From the NCBI GenBank assembly GCA_965250245.1, contig OZ252296.1:4712001-4776000 (forward strand): a DNA stretch of 64,000 bases. The letters are read 5' to 3'. Below the pieces are notes generated by a model. That model was not told the DNA's origin. It ran no database searches and saw only the letters and a program-made list of their open reading frames with translations. The position numbers and the translations under genes are program-made. Positions 50,234 through 61,113 of this stretch are shown here, piece after piece (positions within the stretch are counted from its first letter, which is position 1; each line of letters starts with the position of its first letter). Source of the DNA: JABDIP01 sp965250245. GTDB taxonomy: Bacteria > Pseudomonadota > Alphaproteobacteria > DSM-16000 > Inquilinaceae.

Positions 50234-51088
50234 ATGCGTGGCGATGGTAGAGGGCGGCCGTTCACCGTGCTTTTGCGCGGCAAGGCGCCATCTTTGACGG
50301 ATGCCGATCAACGGCTGATCAACGTGATGGTGGCGGATCCCGCCACCGCGCAGTTCCTCTCGGGCGCCGAGCTGGCCTCGCGCGCAAGGGTCCACGAGGC
50401 GGCGGCGACCCGGCTGGCGAAGAAGCTCGGCTTCAAGGGCTATCCGCAGCTTCGGGAATCGTTGCGTGACGAGGTCCGGGCAAGCTCCGAGCCGGCGGGG
50501 CGGATGAGCCGCAAGCTCGATGCCGTCGAAGGCGACAACCTGATCGGCGACCTTGTGCGCCGGGAGATCGGGACCCTCGAGGCCCTGGCCGGGCAGATCG
50601 ATCAGCAGCAATTGAACGCGACGGCCGATCGCCTGATCGCGGCGCGCCGCATCTTCCTGTTCGGCCGTGGGCACGCCACCTCGATCGTCACATTGCTGGA
50701 CCGGCGGCTGCGCCGGTTCGGCTGGCAAACCGTGCCGCTGCCGGCCGATGGCCGCGATATGGCCGAGCACGTGCTCGGCCTGCAGCCGGGCGATGCCGTG
50801 CTGGCCCTCGCCATGCATCGCCGGCCGAAGGGGCTGGGCCGGCTGTGCCAACACGCCGCCGAGCGCGGCGCGGCGACCATCGTCGTGGCGGACACCATCG
50901 GCCCGCGCCTCAAGCCTCAGCCCGATCATCTGCTGTGGGCGTCGCGCGGCGCCGACGACGAGTTCCAGACGCTGACCGTGCCGATGGCGATCTGCAACGC
51001 GCTGGTGCTGACCATCGCCAAGCGCAACAGGACCCGGTCGATCGAGGCGCTCGACCGGTTGGGAGAGTTGATCGAAGCCTTCGAATAG
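50234..51088 (+). CDS. MurR/RpiR-family transcriptional regulator with SIS domain
   Basis: A 284-residue regulator. The N-terminal RpiR helix-turn-helix covers about residues 20-90 (SGAELASRARVHEAAATRLAKKLGF). The C-terminal SIS domain (RRIFLFGRGHATSIVTLL from about 137) binds phosphosugars in relatives such as RpiR and MurR. It lies immediately upstream of an ABC importer operon on the same strand, with a 29-bp gap, and a palindromic operator-promoter precedes it, so it probably controls itself and that operon in response to a sugar phosphate. Confidence 0.9.
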   Translation: MRGDGRGRPFTVLLRGKAPSLTDADQRLINVMVADPATAQFLSGAELASRARVHEAAATRLAKKLGFKGYPQLRESLRDEVRASSEPAGRMSRKLDAVEGDNLIGDLVRREIGTLEALAGQIDQQQLNATADRLIAARRIFLFGRGHATSIVTLLDRRLRRFGWQTVPLPADGRDMAEHVLGLQPGDAVLALAMHRRPKGLGRLCQHAAERGAATIVVADTIGPRLKPQPDHLLWASRGADDEFQTLTVPMAICNALVLTIAKRNRTRSIEALDRLGELIEAFE

Positions 51089-51117
51089 AAACGACAAGAA
51101 ACTTGAGGGAGTGACCA

Positions 51118-52257
51118 ATGACAGGATATGGGCCCAAGGGGCATCGCGCGGTTGTGGCCGTCCTGGCCGCCGCGCTGTGGACGCCGGCCGCGCTGGCCGA
51201 CGGCCATCTGGACGGCATGAGCCATGACGAGCTCGTCGCGGCCGCCGAGGCGGAAGGCGAGGTGACCGTCTATTCCTTCACCTCGCGCATCTTCAAGGTC
51301 GAGGCGGCCTTCGAGGAGGCCTATCCCGGCATCGACCTGATCGGCCTGGACATCAGCTCCACCGAGCAGATCGCCCGGCTGTCGGCCGAGATGGTGGCCG
51401 GCATCGCCAACGCGGACGTCGCCTATACCTCCGACGCGGCGGTGGTCTTCACCGAGCTGGTCGAGCCCGGCTGGGTGCAGCGCCATGTGCCCGCACGGGT
51501 CGCCGATCTGGTGCCCGCCGCCTATCAGACGCCGCTGCTGGCGCAGCGCCTGTCGACCAAGGTGTTGATGTACAACGAGGAGGCCAATCCAGACGGCCCG
51601 CCGGTCGACAATCTGTGGGCCCTGACCACGGAGGAGTGGCGAGGCCGGGTGGTCATGGTCGACCCGCTGCAGCGCGGCGATTATCTCGACCTGATGACGG
51701 AGGCGGTGCTGCAGTCGGACGCCATGGCGGCCGCCTACCAGGCCCATTTCGGTCGGCCGATCGAACTTGATGGCGGCATCGGTTCAGCCGGCGAGCAGTG
51801 GATCGCGGATCTGTTCGCCAACGATGTCGTGCTGGTGTCCAACACCGACGCGGTCAACGCCGCGGTCGGCGCCATCGGCCAGGACAACCCGCCGATCGGT
51901 TTCACCAGCTACTCCGACCGTCGCGACAACGAGGAAGAGGGCTGGGCACTGCAGGTCGCCAATACGGTCGAGCCGGCCCCCGGCATCATCTTCCCGGCCG
52001 TGGTCGGCATCCTGGAAAATGCCCGGCACCCCGCGGCGGCCCGGCTGGTCATCGACTTCCTGATGGGCGACGGCAGCGCGGATGGCGGGCCGGGCTTCGC
52101 ACCGTTCTATGTGCCCGGCGACTATGCCACCCGGACCGACATCACGCCGCATCCGGACGCCGTGCCGCTGGACGAGTTCCGGGCCTGGCGCGTCGATCCG
52201 GCGCGGACGGCGGCGCATCGCCGCGATGTCGCCGATCTGGTGCTGACCCTGCAATAA
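51118..52257 (+). CDS. ABC transporter substrate-binding protein, Fbp/Afu class
   Basis: A 379-residue periplasmic binding protein of extracellular solute-binding family 1 (signal peptide ending near ALADG). The opening EGEVTVYSFTSRIFKVEAAFE block is typical of the FbpA/AfuA group. The tandem tyrosines that bind iron in FbpA are not at the expected place (VSNTDAVNAAVG stands there), so ferric iron is doubtful as ligand. The AfuA branch binds sugar phosphates; the RpiR/SIS regulator upstream supports that. It has a strong Shine-Dalgarno sequence (GAGGGAG). Confidence 0.85.
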   Translation: MTGYGPKGHRAVVAVLAAALWTPAALADGHLDGMSHDELVAAAEAEGEVTVYSFTSRIFKVEAAFEEAYPGIDLIGLDISSTEQIARLSAEMVAGIANADVAYTSDAAVVFTELVEPGWVQRHVPARVADLVPAAYQTPLLAQRLSTKVLMYNEEANPDGPPVDNLWALTTEEWRGRVVMVDPLQRGDYLDLMTEAVLQSDAMAAAYQAHFGRPIELDGGIGSAGEQWIADLFANDVVLVSNTDAVNAAVGAIGQDNPPIGFTSYSDRRDNEEEGWALQVANTVEPAPGIIFPAVVGILENARHPAAARLVIDFLMGDGSADGGPGFAPFYVPGDYATRTDITPHPDAVPLDEFRAWRVDPARTAAHRRDVADLVLTLQ

Positions 52258-52293
52258 TCGCTGGTCAGGCTCCAAGGGTCGAAAGGAACGGCC

Positions 52294-54032
52294 ATGGCCG
52301 TCGTCGATGTGGTCGGGCGGATCGGACGGTCCGCCCGCCCCGGCCTGCTGGCCGGAGGCGTGCCGCTGCTGGTGTTGCTCGGCCTGCTGATCCTCGGGCC
52401 GCTCGCCAACATCGCCTGGAAGACGGTGGCGACAGACGGCGGCGCGGTGTGGGCGCAGGTGGTCGCCAGCCGGCTGTCGCCCAACCTGCTCTACAAGCCG
52501 CTGGCCAACACGCTGATCCTCGGCGTCGGCGTCTCCATCGGCACCATCGCCATCGGCGGCTTCCTCGCCTGGCTGGTGGTGCTGACCGACGTGCCGTTCC
52601 GGCGCACCATCGCCGTTTTGGCGACCCTGCCCTTCATGATCCCCAGCTTCGCGGTGGCCCTGGCCTGGAGCGTGCTGTTCCGCAACGGACGGGTCGGCGG
52701 CGGCGGCTTCTTCCACGACCTCGGATTCGCCGTGCCCGATGCGCTCGCCTGGGGCCTGGGGCCGGTCCTGGCGGTGCAGACCGCCCACTACTATTCCCTG
52801 GTCTTCGCGCTGATCGCCGCGGCGCTGGCCTCGATCAATTCCGACCTGCTGGAGGCGGCCCAGATGACCGGCGCCTCGAAGCGGCGGGTGCTTCTGGGCG
52901 TCGCCCTGCCGATCGTGACGCCGGCGGTGATCGCCGGCGCGTCTCTGGCCTTCGCCAGCGCGGTCAGCAATTTCGCGGTACCGGCCCTGCTCGGCCTGCC
53001 GGTGCGCATGCAGACCCTGTCGACCCGGCTGTTCGGCATGATCGAGACCGGCCAGACCCTGCGCGGCTTCGCCCTGTCGCTGATCCTGATCGGGGTGGCC
53101 GGCGTGTTCCTTTGGATCGGCAACAGGCTGCTGGCCGGCCGCCGCTCCTTCTCGACCATCACTGGCAAGGGCGGCCGCAGCCGGCGCTTCCAACTCGGCG
53201 CCTGGCGCTGGCCGCTGTTCGGCGTGGCGGCATCGATCTGCCTGCTGACCACCATCGTACCGATGGCGATCCTGGTCGCCTCCAGCCTGACGGCGCGCAA
53301 AGGGGCATTGCTGGGCGAGTACACCCTGCATTTCTGGGTCGGCGCCTCCGACCCGGCGATTGCCCAAGGTCAGCCGGGTATCATCCACAACGACGCCATC
53401 GTCGGCGCCCTGTTCACGACCATCGGCCTGGGGCTGGTGGTGGCGCTGCTGGCAACCGCGCTGGGGCTGGTGATCGCCCTGTTCGTCGCGCGCTGGCGCG
53501 GCAGCCTGTTGGCCGAGACGATCGGGCAGTTGAGCTTCATGCCGCTGTTCGTGCCGGGCATCGCCTTTGGCGCGGCCTACATCGCCCTGTTCGGCCGGCC
53601 GATCGGCCCGTTCCCGGCGCTCTACGGCACCTTCGCCCTGCTGGTCATCGCCGCCACCGCCTATCTGCTGCCGTTCGCGGTGCAGTCCGGCCGCTCGGTG
53701 GTCAGCCAGGTCGGCGGCGAGTTGGAGGACAGCGCCCGGATGACCGGTGCCTCCTTCCCGCGCCGGCTCTGGGCGATCTTCCTGCCGCTGACGGCGCGCG
53801 GGGTGATCGCCGGCGCCCTGCTGGTCTTCGTGAAGATCCTGCGCGACCTGTCCCTGGTGGTGCTGCTGTTCACCCCTGCAACGCCGGTGCTGAGCGTCGT
53901 CGCCTACCGATACGCCTCGGAAGGATTCCTGCAATTCGCCAACGCCATCACGGTAATCATCCTGGCCATCTCGGTGGCCGCGACGGTGATCGCCCAGCGC
54001 CTGCAACACCGTGTACAACCCTGGATGACCTC

Positions 54033-54036
<4 letters not shown>
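52294..54036 (+). CDS. ABC transporter permease, Fbp/Afu class
   Basis: A 580-residue permease with two BPD_transp-like halves in one chain, each ending in an EAA-type loop (EAAQMTGASKRRVLLGVALP and EDSARMTGASFPRRLWAIFLP). This doubled form is normal for the FbpB/AfuB group. About 12 membrane segments are seen. It lies 36 bp after the binding-protein gene and overlaps the ATPase gene by four bases. Confidence 0.92.
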
Positions 54037-55159
<1,123 letters not shown>

Positions 55160-55163
<4 letters not shown>

Positions 55164-55771
55164 AACAGCTTCTGTTGGTCCGACATGGCCAGTCCCAAGG
55201 CAATGCTACGCGCAGGCTCCAGGGGCAGGCGGATTCACCGCTGTCCCAGGCCGGCCGGCAACAGGCGGAGATGCTGGAGCCGATGATCCGGTGGCTGCAG
55301 CCCGACCGCGCCGTTTCATCCGACCTGGTCCGGGCGCGGGAGTCCGCGGCGATCCTGGGCTACGCCGATGCGGAGATCGATCCGGCCTGGCGCGAGATCG
55401 ACGTCGGCGACTGGTCCGACCGGCCGATCGCGGAGATCACCGCCGCCGACCCGGCCGCTTTTCGGAACTGGCGCAGCGGCACGCGCACACCGCCGGGCGG
55501 CGAGAGCTGGCCGGATTTCCGGGAGCGCATCCGCGCCGCGCTGGACCGGCTGGTCGGCGACGACGGCGACCGTCCGCTGATCGTCTGCCATGGCGGGGTG
55601 ATCCGGGCGGCCTGCGAGATCCTGCTCGACCTACCACCGGCCAAGGTGCTGCCGGTGGCGCCGGCAAGCCTCAGCGTCCTGGCGGCGGAGCGGCAGAACG
55701 GCGCCATGAAGGCCCGGCTGCAGGCCTTCAACCTGACGCCGGGCCGGCTGGTCCTCGACGCCCCGGATTGA
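55160..55771 (+). CDS. Histidine phosphatase family protein
   Basis: A 203-residue phosphatase of the phosphoglycerate mutase-like superfamily. The catalytic motif LLVRHGQSQGN sits at the N-terminus (His9), followed by ARESAAIL and, near the C-terminus, the second histidine in VCHGGVIR. The ATG overlaps the stop of the ATPase gene, so it is fully coupled to the importer operon and probably dephosphorylates the imported compound or a product of it. The family is broad, so the substrate cannot be read directly. Confidence 0.88.
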
Positions 55772-55816
55772 CCGGGGCGCCTTTCGGCGCGCTGACCGGC
55801 GATTTCCCCTGGAAAT

Positions 55817-55829
55817 GCGAACCGTTCGC
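55817..55829. promoter_or_regulatory. Palindromic operator before the nitroreductase gene
   Basis: The core GCGAAC/GTTCGC around one C is a perfect inverted repeat, extended by one T/A pair at each side (55816-55830). It overlaps the -35 element of the promoter at 55825-55853. A TetR-, MarR- or ArsR-type regulator is plausible; the regulator is not identified. Confidence 0.5.
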
Positions 55830-55853
55830 AATATCTACGGATCTTGATATAAC
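55825..55853 (+). promoter_or_regulatory. Promoter of the nitroreductase gene
   Basis: TTCGCA (55825-55830) and TATAAC (55848-55853, five of six bases of consensus) are 17 bp apart. The -10 ends 28 bp before the ATG at 55882. Confidence 0.6.
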
Positions 55854-55881
55854 AGCGCCGCCCGAATAATCAGGATCCGCA

Positions 55882-56469
55882 ATGGACACCATCGATCTGC
55901 TGCTGAAGCGCCGCTCCGTCGTCGCCGCCAACATCACCGAGCCCGGCCCGGATGCCGATGCGCTGGAGACCATCTTGCGCGCCGCCACCCGGGTTCCCGA
56001 CCACGGCAAGCTCACCCCGTGGCGTATCCAGGTGCTGCGCAAGGACGGCCAGAGCCGGCTCGGCGACCTGTTTGCCGACCTGTTCGCCAAGGAGATTCCT
56101 GAGGCCAACGAGAAGCAGATCGAATTCGAGCGCCAGCGGCCGCAACGCGCCCCGGTGCTGCTGGTCGTCACCGCGAAGATCACCAAGCCGCACAAGATCC
56201 CGGAGCTGGAACAGCTCCTCTCCGGCGGCGCGGTTTGCACAAACATGCTGATCGCCGCCAACGCGCTCGGCTTCTGCGCCCAATGGCTCACCGAATGGCC
56301 GGCCTACCGCCCGGAGATCACCCGCGCCCTGGGCCACGACCCGGAAACCGACCAGATCATCGGCTTCATCTATATCGGCACGCCGGTGGAGCCGCCGTCA
56401 GAGCGGCCGCGACCAGCGCTGGAGGACGTGGTCAGCGAGTGGACTCGAGAGACCGTCGCGGCGGAGTAG
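55882..56469 (+). CDS. Nitroreductase family flavoprotein
   Basis: A 195-residue FMN-dependent oxidoreductase of the nitroreductase superfamily. The N-terminus LLLKRRSVVAANITEPGP carries the FMN-phosphate-binding Arg-Arg-Ser, and GFCAQWLTEWPAY and IIGFIYIGTP complete the fold. It resembles YdjA-type short nitroreductases. Substrates may include quinones or nitroaromatics. It stands alone, 110 bp after the phosphatase gene, with its own promoter and palindromic operator. Confidence 0.9.
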   Translation: MDTIDLLLKRRSVVAANITEPGPDADALETILRAATRVPDHGKLTPWRIQVLRKDGQSRLGDLFADLFAKEIPEANEKQIEFERQRPQRAPVLLVVTAKITKPHKIPELEQLLSGGAVCTNMLIAANALGFCAQWLTEWPAYRPEITRALGHDPETDQIIGFIYIGTPVEPPSERPRPALEDVVSEWTRETVAAE

Positions 56470-56509
56470 CCCTGCGCCGTTCGTAAACACAAGGCGCTGG
56501 CCGGGGTTG

Positions 56510-56989
56510 TCATCCGGCTGGCGACCGCGCACCTGAGCCGCACTCCGCGCCCGATTGGCCCTTTGCGGTCGCGTACCGCGCGCGGAAATCGTCGGCGATG
56601 TCGGACAGCCTGACCTCTCCGAAGCGCGTCAACAGGGCCGCTTCGGCCTCCTGCAGCGCGCCGCTGACGGCCGCGTTGACGGCCTGCTCCACCAGGCATT
56701 TCGGCGCCGGATCGGCAAGCCCGACCGCGAAGAGCTCCGGTTCCCCGAGCGCGGCATGGATGTCGAGCAGCGTCATGTCCGACAGCGGCCGCGCCAGCGT
56801 CCAGCCGCCGCCATGGCCTTTTTCCGATCGGACATAGCCCGCGTTCCGCAGCCCGGCCATGATCCGCCGGATCACCGCCGGGTTGGACCGCAGCATCCGC
56901 GCGATGGCGTCCGAGGTGAGCGGACCGTCGCTCTCGGCCATGTGCAGAAGCACATGCAGCAGGCGGGCAAGGCGGCTGTTCTGTCGCAT
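56510..56989 (-). CDS. Rrf2-family transcriptional regulator
   Basis: A 159-residue Rrf2 protein with a winged helix-turn-helix (SDAIARMLRSNPAVIRRIMA) and the EKGHGGGWTLARP wing. Only Cys98 and Cys148 are present, so it lacks the three-cysteine iron-sulfur pattern of IscR and NsrR and more likely belongs to the YwnA/cysteine- or ligand-sensing branch. It is divergent from a methyltransferase gene across a 146-bp region with a 10-bp inverted repeat, so it probably controls that gene and itself. Confidence 0.88.
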   Translation of the reverse strand: MRQNSRLARLLHVLLHMAESDGPLTSDAIARMLRSNPAVIRRIMAGLRNAGYVRSEKGHGGGWTLARPLSDMTLLDIHAALGEPELFAVGLADPAPKCLVEQAVNAAVSGALQEAEAALLTRFGEVRLSDIADDFRARYATAKGQSGAECGSGARSPAG

Positions 56990-57026
56990 CGGCTCCTCGG
57001 CTTTCGCCCCAGACTAACTTTTGCAC

Positions 57027-57088
57027 CTTTTGAAGTCACGTGAGTGTTGACCACGCCGAGAAATCACGATACTTCAAAAGTCACATGA
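57027..57088. promoter_or_regulatory. Operator pair in the Rrf2-methyltransferase intergenic region
   Basis: CTTTTGAAGT (57027-57036) and ACTTCAAAAG (57071-57080) are exact reverse complements 34 bp apart. Next to them AAGTCACGTGA (57034-57044) and AAGTCACATGA (57078-57088) form a direct repeat with one mismatch. The sites lie between the divergent genes and probably bind the Rrf2 protein. Confidence 0.55.
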
Positions 57089-57135
57089 CATGACGCCTCG
57101 CCTGAGACGCGCCATCCAGCAATGGGAGCATTCGC

Positions 57136-57777
57136 GTGAACGATATAAATCCGAACAACCTGCCGCCCGCCGAATTCTGGGAAACCCACTACGCGACGAA
57201 GAAGCTGGGCTCATCCGGCACGCCGAGCGTGCTGCTTGTCCACTTCGCCGAGATGCGTCAGCCCGGCCGCGCCCTCGACCTCGGCTGCGCCCATGGCGAC
57301 GATGCGCTCTGGCTCGCCGGGCGAGGCTGGCAGGCGACAGGGGTCGATATTTCCGAGACCGTGATCGCCCGGGCGGCCACCAGGGCCGAGTCCCTGGGCT
57401 TCGCCGATCGCGCGCGGTTCGAGCGCCACGATCTGTCGCAGACGTTTCCGGAGGGCGCGTTCGACCTCGTGACCGCGTTCTTTCTTCAGTCGCCGGTGGA
57501 TTTCCCGAGACCCGAGGTCCTGAGCCGCGCGTCCCGGGCCGTCGCGCCGGGCGGCCTGCTGCTCATCGTCGCGCACGCCTCCGTCCCGCCCTGGTCCTGG
57601 TCCGATCCCGACGAGCGGTTTCCCACCGCCGAGGAGACATTCGCCGAGTTGACGCTCGACACGGACAAGTGGCTGCGGACATTCGTCGGTTCATCGGAGC
57701 GGGAGGCGAAGGGACCCGATGGGCAGGAAGCCGTGGTCAGCGATTCGGTGATCGCCCTGACCAGGCGATCGACGTAG
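57136..57777 (+). CDS. Class I SAM-dependent methyltransferase
   Basis: A 213-residue methyltransferase with the SAM-binding motif ALDLGCAHGDDALWLA (about 46-61), a motif II acidic residue in TGVDISE, and motif IV DLVTAFFLQSP. The start is a GTG at 57136 seven bases after GGGAG. The family often detoxifies small molecules (thiol or tellurite/thiopurine types); here the substrate is unknown, but divergence from an Rrf2 regulator suggests inducible expression. Confidence 0.87.
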   Translation: MNDINPNNLPPAEFWETHYATKKLGSSGTPSVLLVHFAEMRQPGRALDLGCAHGDDALWLAGRGWQATGVDISETVIARAATRAESLGFADRARFERHDLSQTFPEGAFDLVTAFFLQSPVDFPRPEVLSRASRAVAPGGLLLIVAHASVPPWSWSDPDERFPTAEETFAELTLDTDKWLRTFVGSSEREAKGPDGQEAVVSDSVIALTRRST

Positions 57778-57804
57778 GGAGACAGCCGGACAGGCCCAGG
57801 GCCG

Positions 57805-59613
57805 CTATTCGTCCCCCATCTTCAGTGCCGCGATGAAGGCGCTCTGGGGGATCTCCACCTTGCCGAACTGGCGCATGCGCTTCTTGCCTTCCTTCTGCTT
57901 GTCCAGAAGCTTGCGCTTGCGGCTGACGTCGCCGCCGTAGCATTTGGCGGTGACATCCTTGCGCAGGGCGGAGATGGTCTCCCGGGCGATGACCTTGCCG
58001 CCCAGCGCCGCCTGGACGGCGATCTTGAAGAGCTGGCGGGGAATCAGATCCTTCAGGCGCTCGCAGAGCGCGCGGCCGCGGCGTTCGGCCATGCTGGCGT
58101 GGACGATGGTGGCCAGCGCGTCGACCGGCTCGTGATTGACCAGGATCGACATCTTGACGAGGTCGCCTTCCAGATAGCCGTCCATCTGGTAGTCGAAGCT
58201 TGCATAGCCGCGGCTGATCGACTTCAGCCGGTCGTAGAAGTCGAACACCACCTCGTTCAGCGGCAGGCGGTAGACCAGCATGGCGCGGTTGCCGGCATAG
58301 GTGAGCTCGATCTGCTCGCCGCGCCGCTCGGTGCACAGCTGCAGCACGCCGCCGAGATAATCGTCCGGCACCAGGATGGTGGCCTTGATCCACGGCTCCT
58401 CGATGGCGCTGATCTTGACCACGTCCGGCATGTCGGCCGGATTGTGCAGCTCCATCAGGCTGCCGTCGGTCATGTGGATCTTGTAGATCACCGACGGGGC
58501 CGTCGCGATCAGGTCCAGGTCGAATTCCCGCTCCAGCCGCTCCTGAATGATCTCCAGGTGCAGGAGGCCGAGGAATCCGCAGCGGAAGCCCAGGCCTAGC
58601 GCGGCGGAGGTCTCCGCCTCGAAATGGAAGCTGGCGTCGTTCAGGGCCAGCTTGCCCAGGCTGTCGCGCAGGCGTTCGAAATCCGCCGTGTCGACCGGGT
58701 AGAGGCCGCAGAACACCACCGGCACGCTGGGCTTGAAGCCGGGCAGCGGGGCATCCGCTTGGCGGCGCTCGTCGGTGATGGTGTCGCCGACCTTGGTCTC
58801 GGTGATGTCCTTGATGCCGGCGGTGATGAAGCCGATCTCGCCGGCCTGCAGCCGGCCGGTCATGGTCGCCTTGGGCGTGAAGACGCCGACCCGGTCGATC
58901 TCCCGCGTGGCGCCGGTGGCCATGAAGCGGATCTTGCGGTCGACTTCCAGCACCCCGTCGATCACGCGGACCAGGATGATCACGCCGAGATAGGCGTCGT
59001 ACCAGCTATCCACCAGCAGCGCCTTCAACGGCGCCTCTGCATCCCCTTCCGACGGCGGCGGCAGGCGGGTGACGATGGCCTCCAGCACGTCCTCGATGCC
59101 CACACCGGTCTTGGCGGAGATCTCCACCGCGTCGGAGGCGTCGAGGCCGATCACCTCCTCGATCTGCTCACGCACCCGCTCCGGTTCGGCGGCCGGCAGG
59201 TCGATCTTGTTGAGCACCGGCACGACCTCGTGGTCGGCGTCCACCGCCTGGTAGACATTGGCCAGGGTCTGCGCCTCGACACCCTGGCTGGCATCGACCA
59301 CCAGCAGCGAGCCCTCGCAGGCGGCCAGCGAGCGGCTGACCTCATAGGCGAAATCCACATGGCCCGGCGTGTCCATCAGGTTCAGCTGATAGGTCTCGCC
59401 GTCGCCCGCCGTGTAGGTCAGGCGCACGGTCTGGGCCTTGATGGTGATGCCGCGCTCGCGCTCGATATCCATCGAGTCGAGCACCTGCTCCTTCATCTCG
59501 CGATCGGCCAGGCCGCCGCAGCGCTGGATCAGCCGGTCCGCCAGGGTCGACTTGCCATGGTCGATATGGGCGATGATCGAGAAGTTGCGGATATGGGAAA
59601 GATCGGTGGCCAT
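57805..59613 (-). CDS. lepA: Elongation factor 4 (LepA)
   Basis: A 602-residue translational GTPase that acts on ribosomes during initiation and stress. G1 is AHIDHGKST, G3 DTPGHVDF, G4 NKIDLP. The LepA-specific C-terminal domain ends in RMRQFGKVEIPQSAFIAALK. The length is exactly typical. It is on the minus strand, 87 bp from the DUF3179 gene upstream, with which it may share a transcript. Confidence 0.98.
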   Translation of the reverse strand: MATDLSHIRNFSIIAHIDHGKSTLADRLIQRCGGLADREMKEQVLDSMDIERERGITIKAQTVRLTYTAGDGETYQLNLMDTPGHVDFAYEVSRSLAACEGSLLVVDASQGVEAQTLANVYQAVDADHEVVPVLNKIDLPAAEPERVREQIEEVIGLDASDAVEISAKTGVGIEDVLEAIVTRLPPPSEGDAEAPLKALLVDSWYDAYLGVIILVRVIDGVLEVDRKIRFMATGATREIDRVGVFTPKATMTGRLQAGEIGFITAGIKDITETKVGDTITDERRQADAPLPGFKPSVPVVFCGLYPVDTADFERLRDSLGKLALNDASFHFEAETSAALGLGFRCGFLGLLHLEIIQERLEREFDLDLIATAPSVIYKIHMTDGSLMELHNPADMPDVVKISAIEEPWIKATILVPDDYLGGVLQLCTERRGEQIELTYAGNRAMLVYRLPLNEVVFDFYDRLKSISRGYASFDYQMDGYLEGDLVKMSILVNHEPVDALATIVHASMAERRGRALCERLKDLIPRQLFKIAVQAALGGKVIARETISALRKDVTAKCYGGDVSRKRKLLDKQKEGKKRMRQFGKVEIPQSAFIAALKMGDE

Positions 59614-59700
59614 CGCCGTCCGTGGGAATACCGGGTTGCTGGGTCGCGCGGAAAATAGGGGCCGGGACAGCGCCGCGCAACGCCGCCGTTGGTGTACCGC

Positions 59701-61113
59701 TCAGTCGGTCGGGACGCTGTCCAACGCGTAGAGCGCGGCCCGCTGGCCGACATAGCCCGACCAGGCGAACCAGTAGGCGGTCAGCCCCGGCAGGCGCGGC
59801 AGCTTGGCGCCGTTCGGGCCGAGCAGCATCTCCTCGGAGACCCGCCACACCTGCTGATCCTCCGTGTACAGCACCCGCGGCGAGGCGGAGGCGGAGAAGA
59901 CCTGTCCGTCCCGGCGATAGGCCCGCACCGTGCGGCTGTCCGAATCGCCGATCAGCACGACGTCGACCGGCCCGATGTTGTCGTTGATGACCACCCCGCC
60001 GGTGAAGCTGTCCATCGGCCAGGCCTTGTCGCCCTCGGCCAGTCGGATGCCGAACACCAGCTCCTTGGGCGCCATGCGGTAGTCGGTCACCGCCACCGGA
60101 AACAGCGGGTCGGGGCTGTTCGCGTTGCCGGCATGGGCCGCGCCCGGGATGTAGGGATGGTCGTAGCCGGTGTCCCGGGACAGCACCGTGGTGTCCGGGT
60201 GGCGCTGCTGCCAGTCGGCCCAGCGCGTCATGACGATCGGCAGGGTCTGCAGCTCGATGCCGGACCCGGTCAGCGGCCCGACCACCGGCCGGCCGGAGAA
60301 CAGGTCCCACAGGCTGTCGGTCTGCAGGTCGTAGACCAGTTGGCGCGAGCGGTAGACCAGCCCGGACGAGCCGAACTCGATCGGCGCCTCGCGACCCTCC
60401 ACCACCGTCTCGTAGAGCACGCCGGTGCCGCAGAGCGGGCAGTAGGCGACGGTCACCGGGGTGTCGCCGATGACGTCGTTGATCACCTCGTGCCAGTCCA
60501 GGATGCGCAGCGGATAGGCCCGGGCATCGCCGTTGAGTTCAACGCCCAGCACCAGCTCGTCGGGCATCAGATAGGCATCCGCCACGGCGGCGGGCGCCAT
60601 CGTCGGATCGGTCAGCGCCCCGACCCCGTCCACCGGCAGGCCGCGCCAGGCGACCTCCTCCAGGCGGATCTCATGGGCCAGTCCGGGGCGGTTGAAGAAG
60701 CGGTTGAAGCGGCGGTCGATGCGCGTCAGGACGTCGAGCTTGAGCCTGAGATAGCTGTCCTCGGCGACCAGGTCCTGGCGCCCCTGCTGCCAGACCATCC
60801 AGTCATCCCAGCCACGGATGCCACGGTCGCCGGTGAGCGCGGCCAGGGTCTGGTCGATGGCGGTGCGGTTCTGGCCATAGCGCAGGGCGAGGATCAGCGC
60901 CGGCACGACATCCTGATCGCCGCGCTGGCGCAGGCGAAACAGGGCCTCGCGGCTCTGGCCCTCGGTCCCGAACACTACCATGCGGCTCAACCGGTACAGA
61001 TCGTCCTGGGCGATGCCCTGGGCCGCCGCCGGCGCCCAGGCCAGGGCCGATACCAGCAGAAGTGCCGCCCCGAGTCCGGTGGCTCCCTTTGTCATCCGCC
61101 GTATGCTGTCCAT
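59701..61113 (-). CDS. DUF3179 exported protein
   Basis: A 470-residue protein with an N-terminal export signal (cleavage near AAAQG). It carries the DUF3179 core, visible as YCPLCGTGVLYE, GLVYRSRQLVYDLQTDSLWD and TVAYCPLCGTG-type cysteine motifs, plus a C-terminal WFAWSGYVGQRAALY. Function is unknown; the CPLC-like pair could form a disulfide or bind metal. The start at 61113 gives the signal sequence; an ATG at 61095 is possible. A 342-bp gene-poor stretch precedes it. Confidence 0.82.
   Translation of the reverse strand: MDSIRRMTKGATGLGAALLLVSALAWAPAAAQGIAQDDLYRLSRMVVFGTEGQSREALFRLRQRGDQDVVPALILALRYGQNRTAIDQTLAALTGDRGIRGWDDWMVWQQGRQDLVAEDSYLRLKLDVLTRIDRRFNRFFNRPGLAHEIRLEEVAWRGLPVDGVGALTDPTMAPAAVADAYLMPDELVLGVELNGDARAYPLRILDWHEVINDVIGDTPVTVAYCPLCGTGVLYETVVEGREAPIEFGSSGLVYRSRQLVYDLQTDSLWDLFSGRPVVGPLTGSGIELQTLPIVMTRWADWQQRHPDTTVLSRDTGYDHPYIPGAAHAGNANSPDPLFPVAVTDYRMAPKELVFGIRLAEGDKAWPMDSFTGGVVINDNIGPVDVVLIGDSDSRTVRAYRRDGQVFSASASPRVLYTEDQQVWRVSEEMLLGPNGAKLPRLPGLTAYWFAWSGYVGQRAALYALDSVPTD

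Noticed and set aside
51798..54032. A long plus-strand frame running into the ATPase gene at 54033
   Set aside because: The first 700 codons lie in a different frame of the binding-protein and permease genes and show no protein-like pattern; only the last 376 codons are the real ATPase.
55779..55792. Terminator hairpin after the histidine phosphatase gene
   Set aside because: The stem is only five base pairs and no T-run follows.
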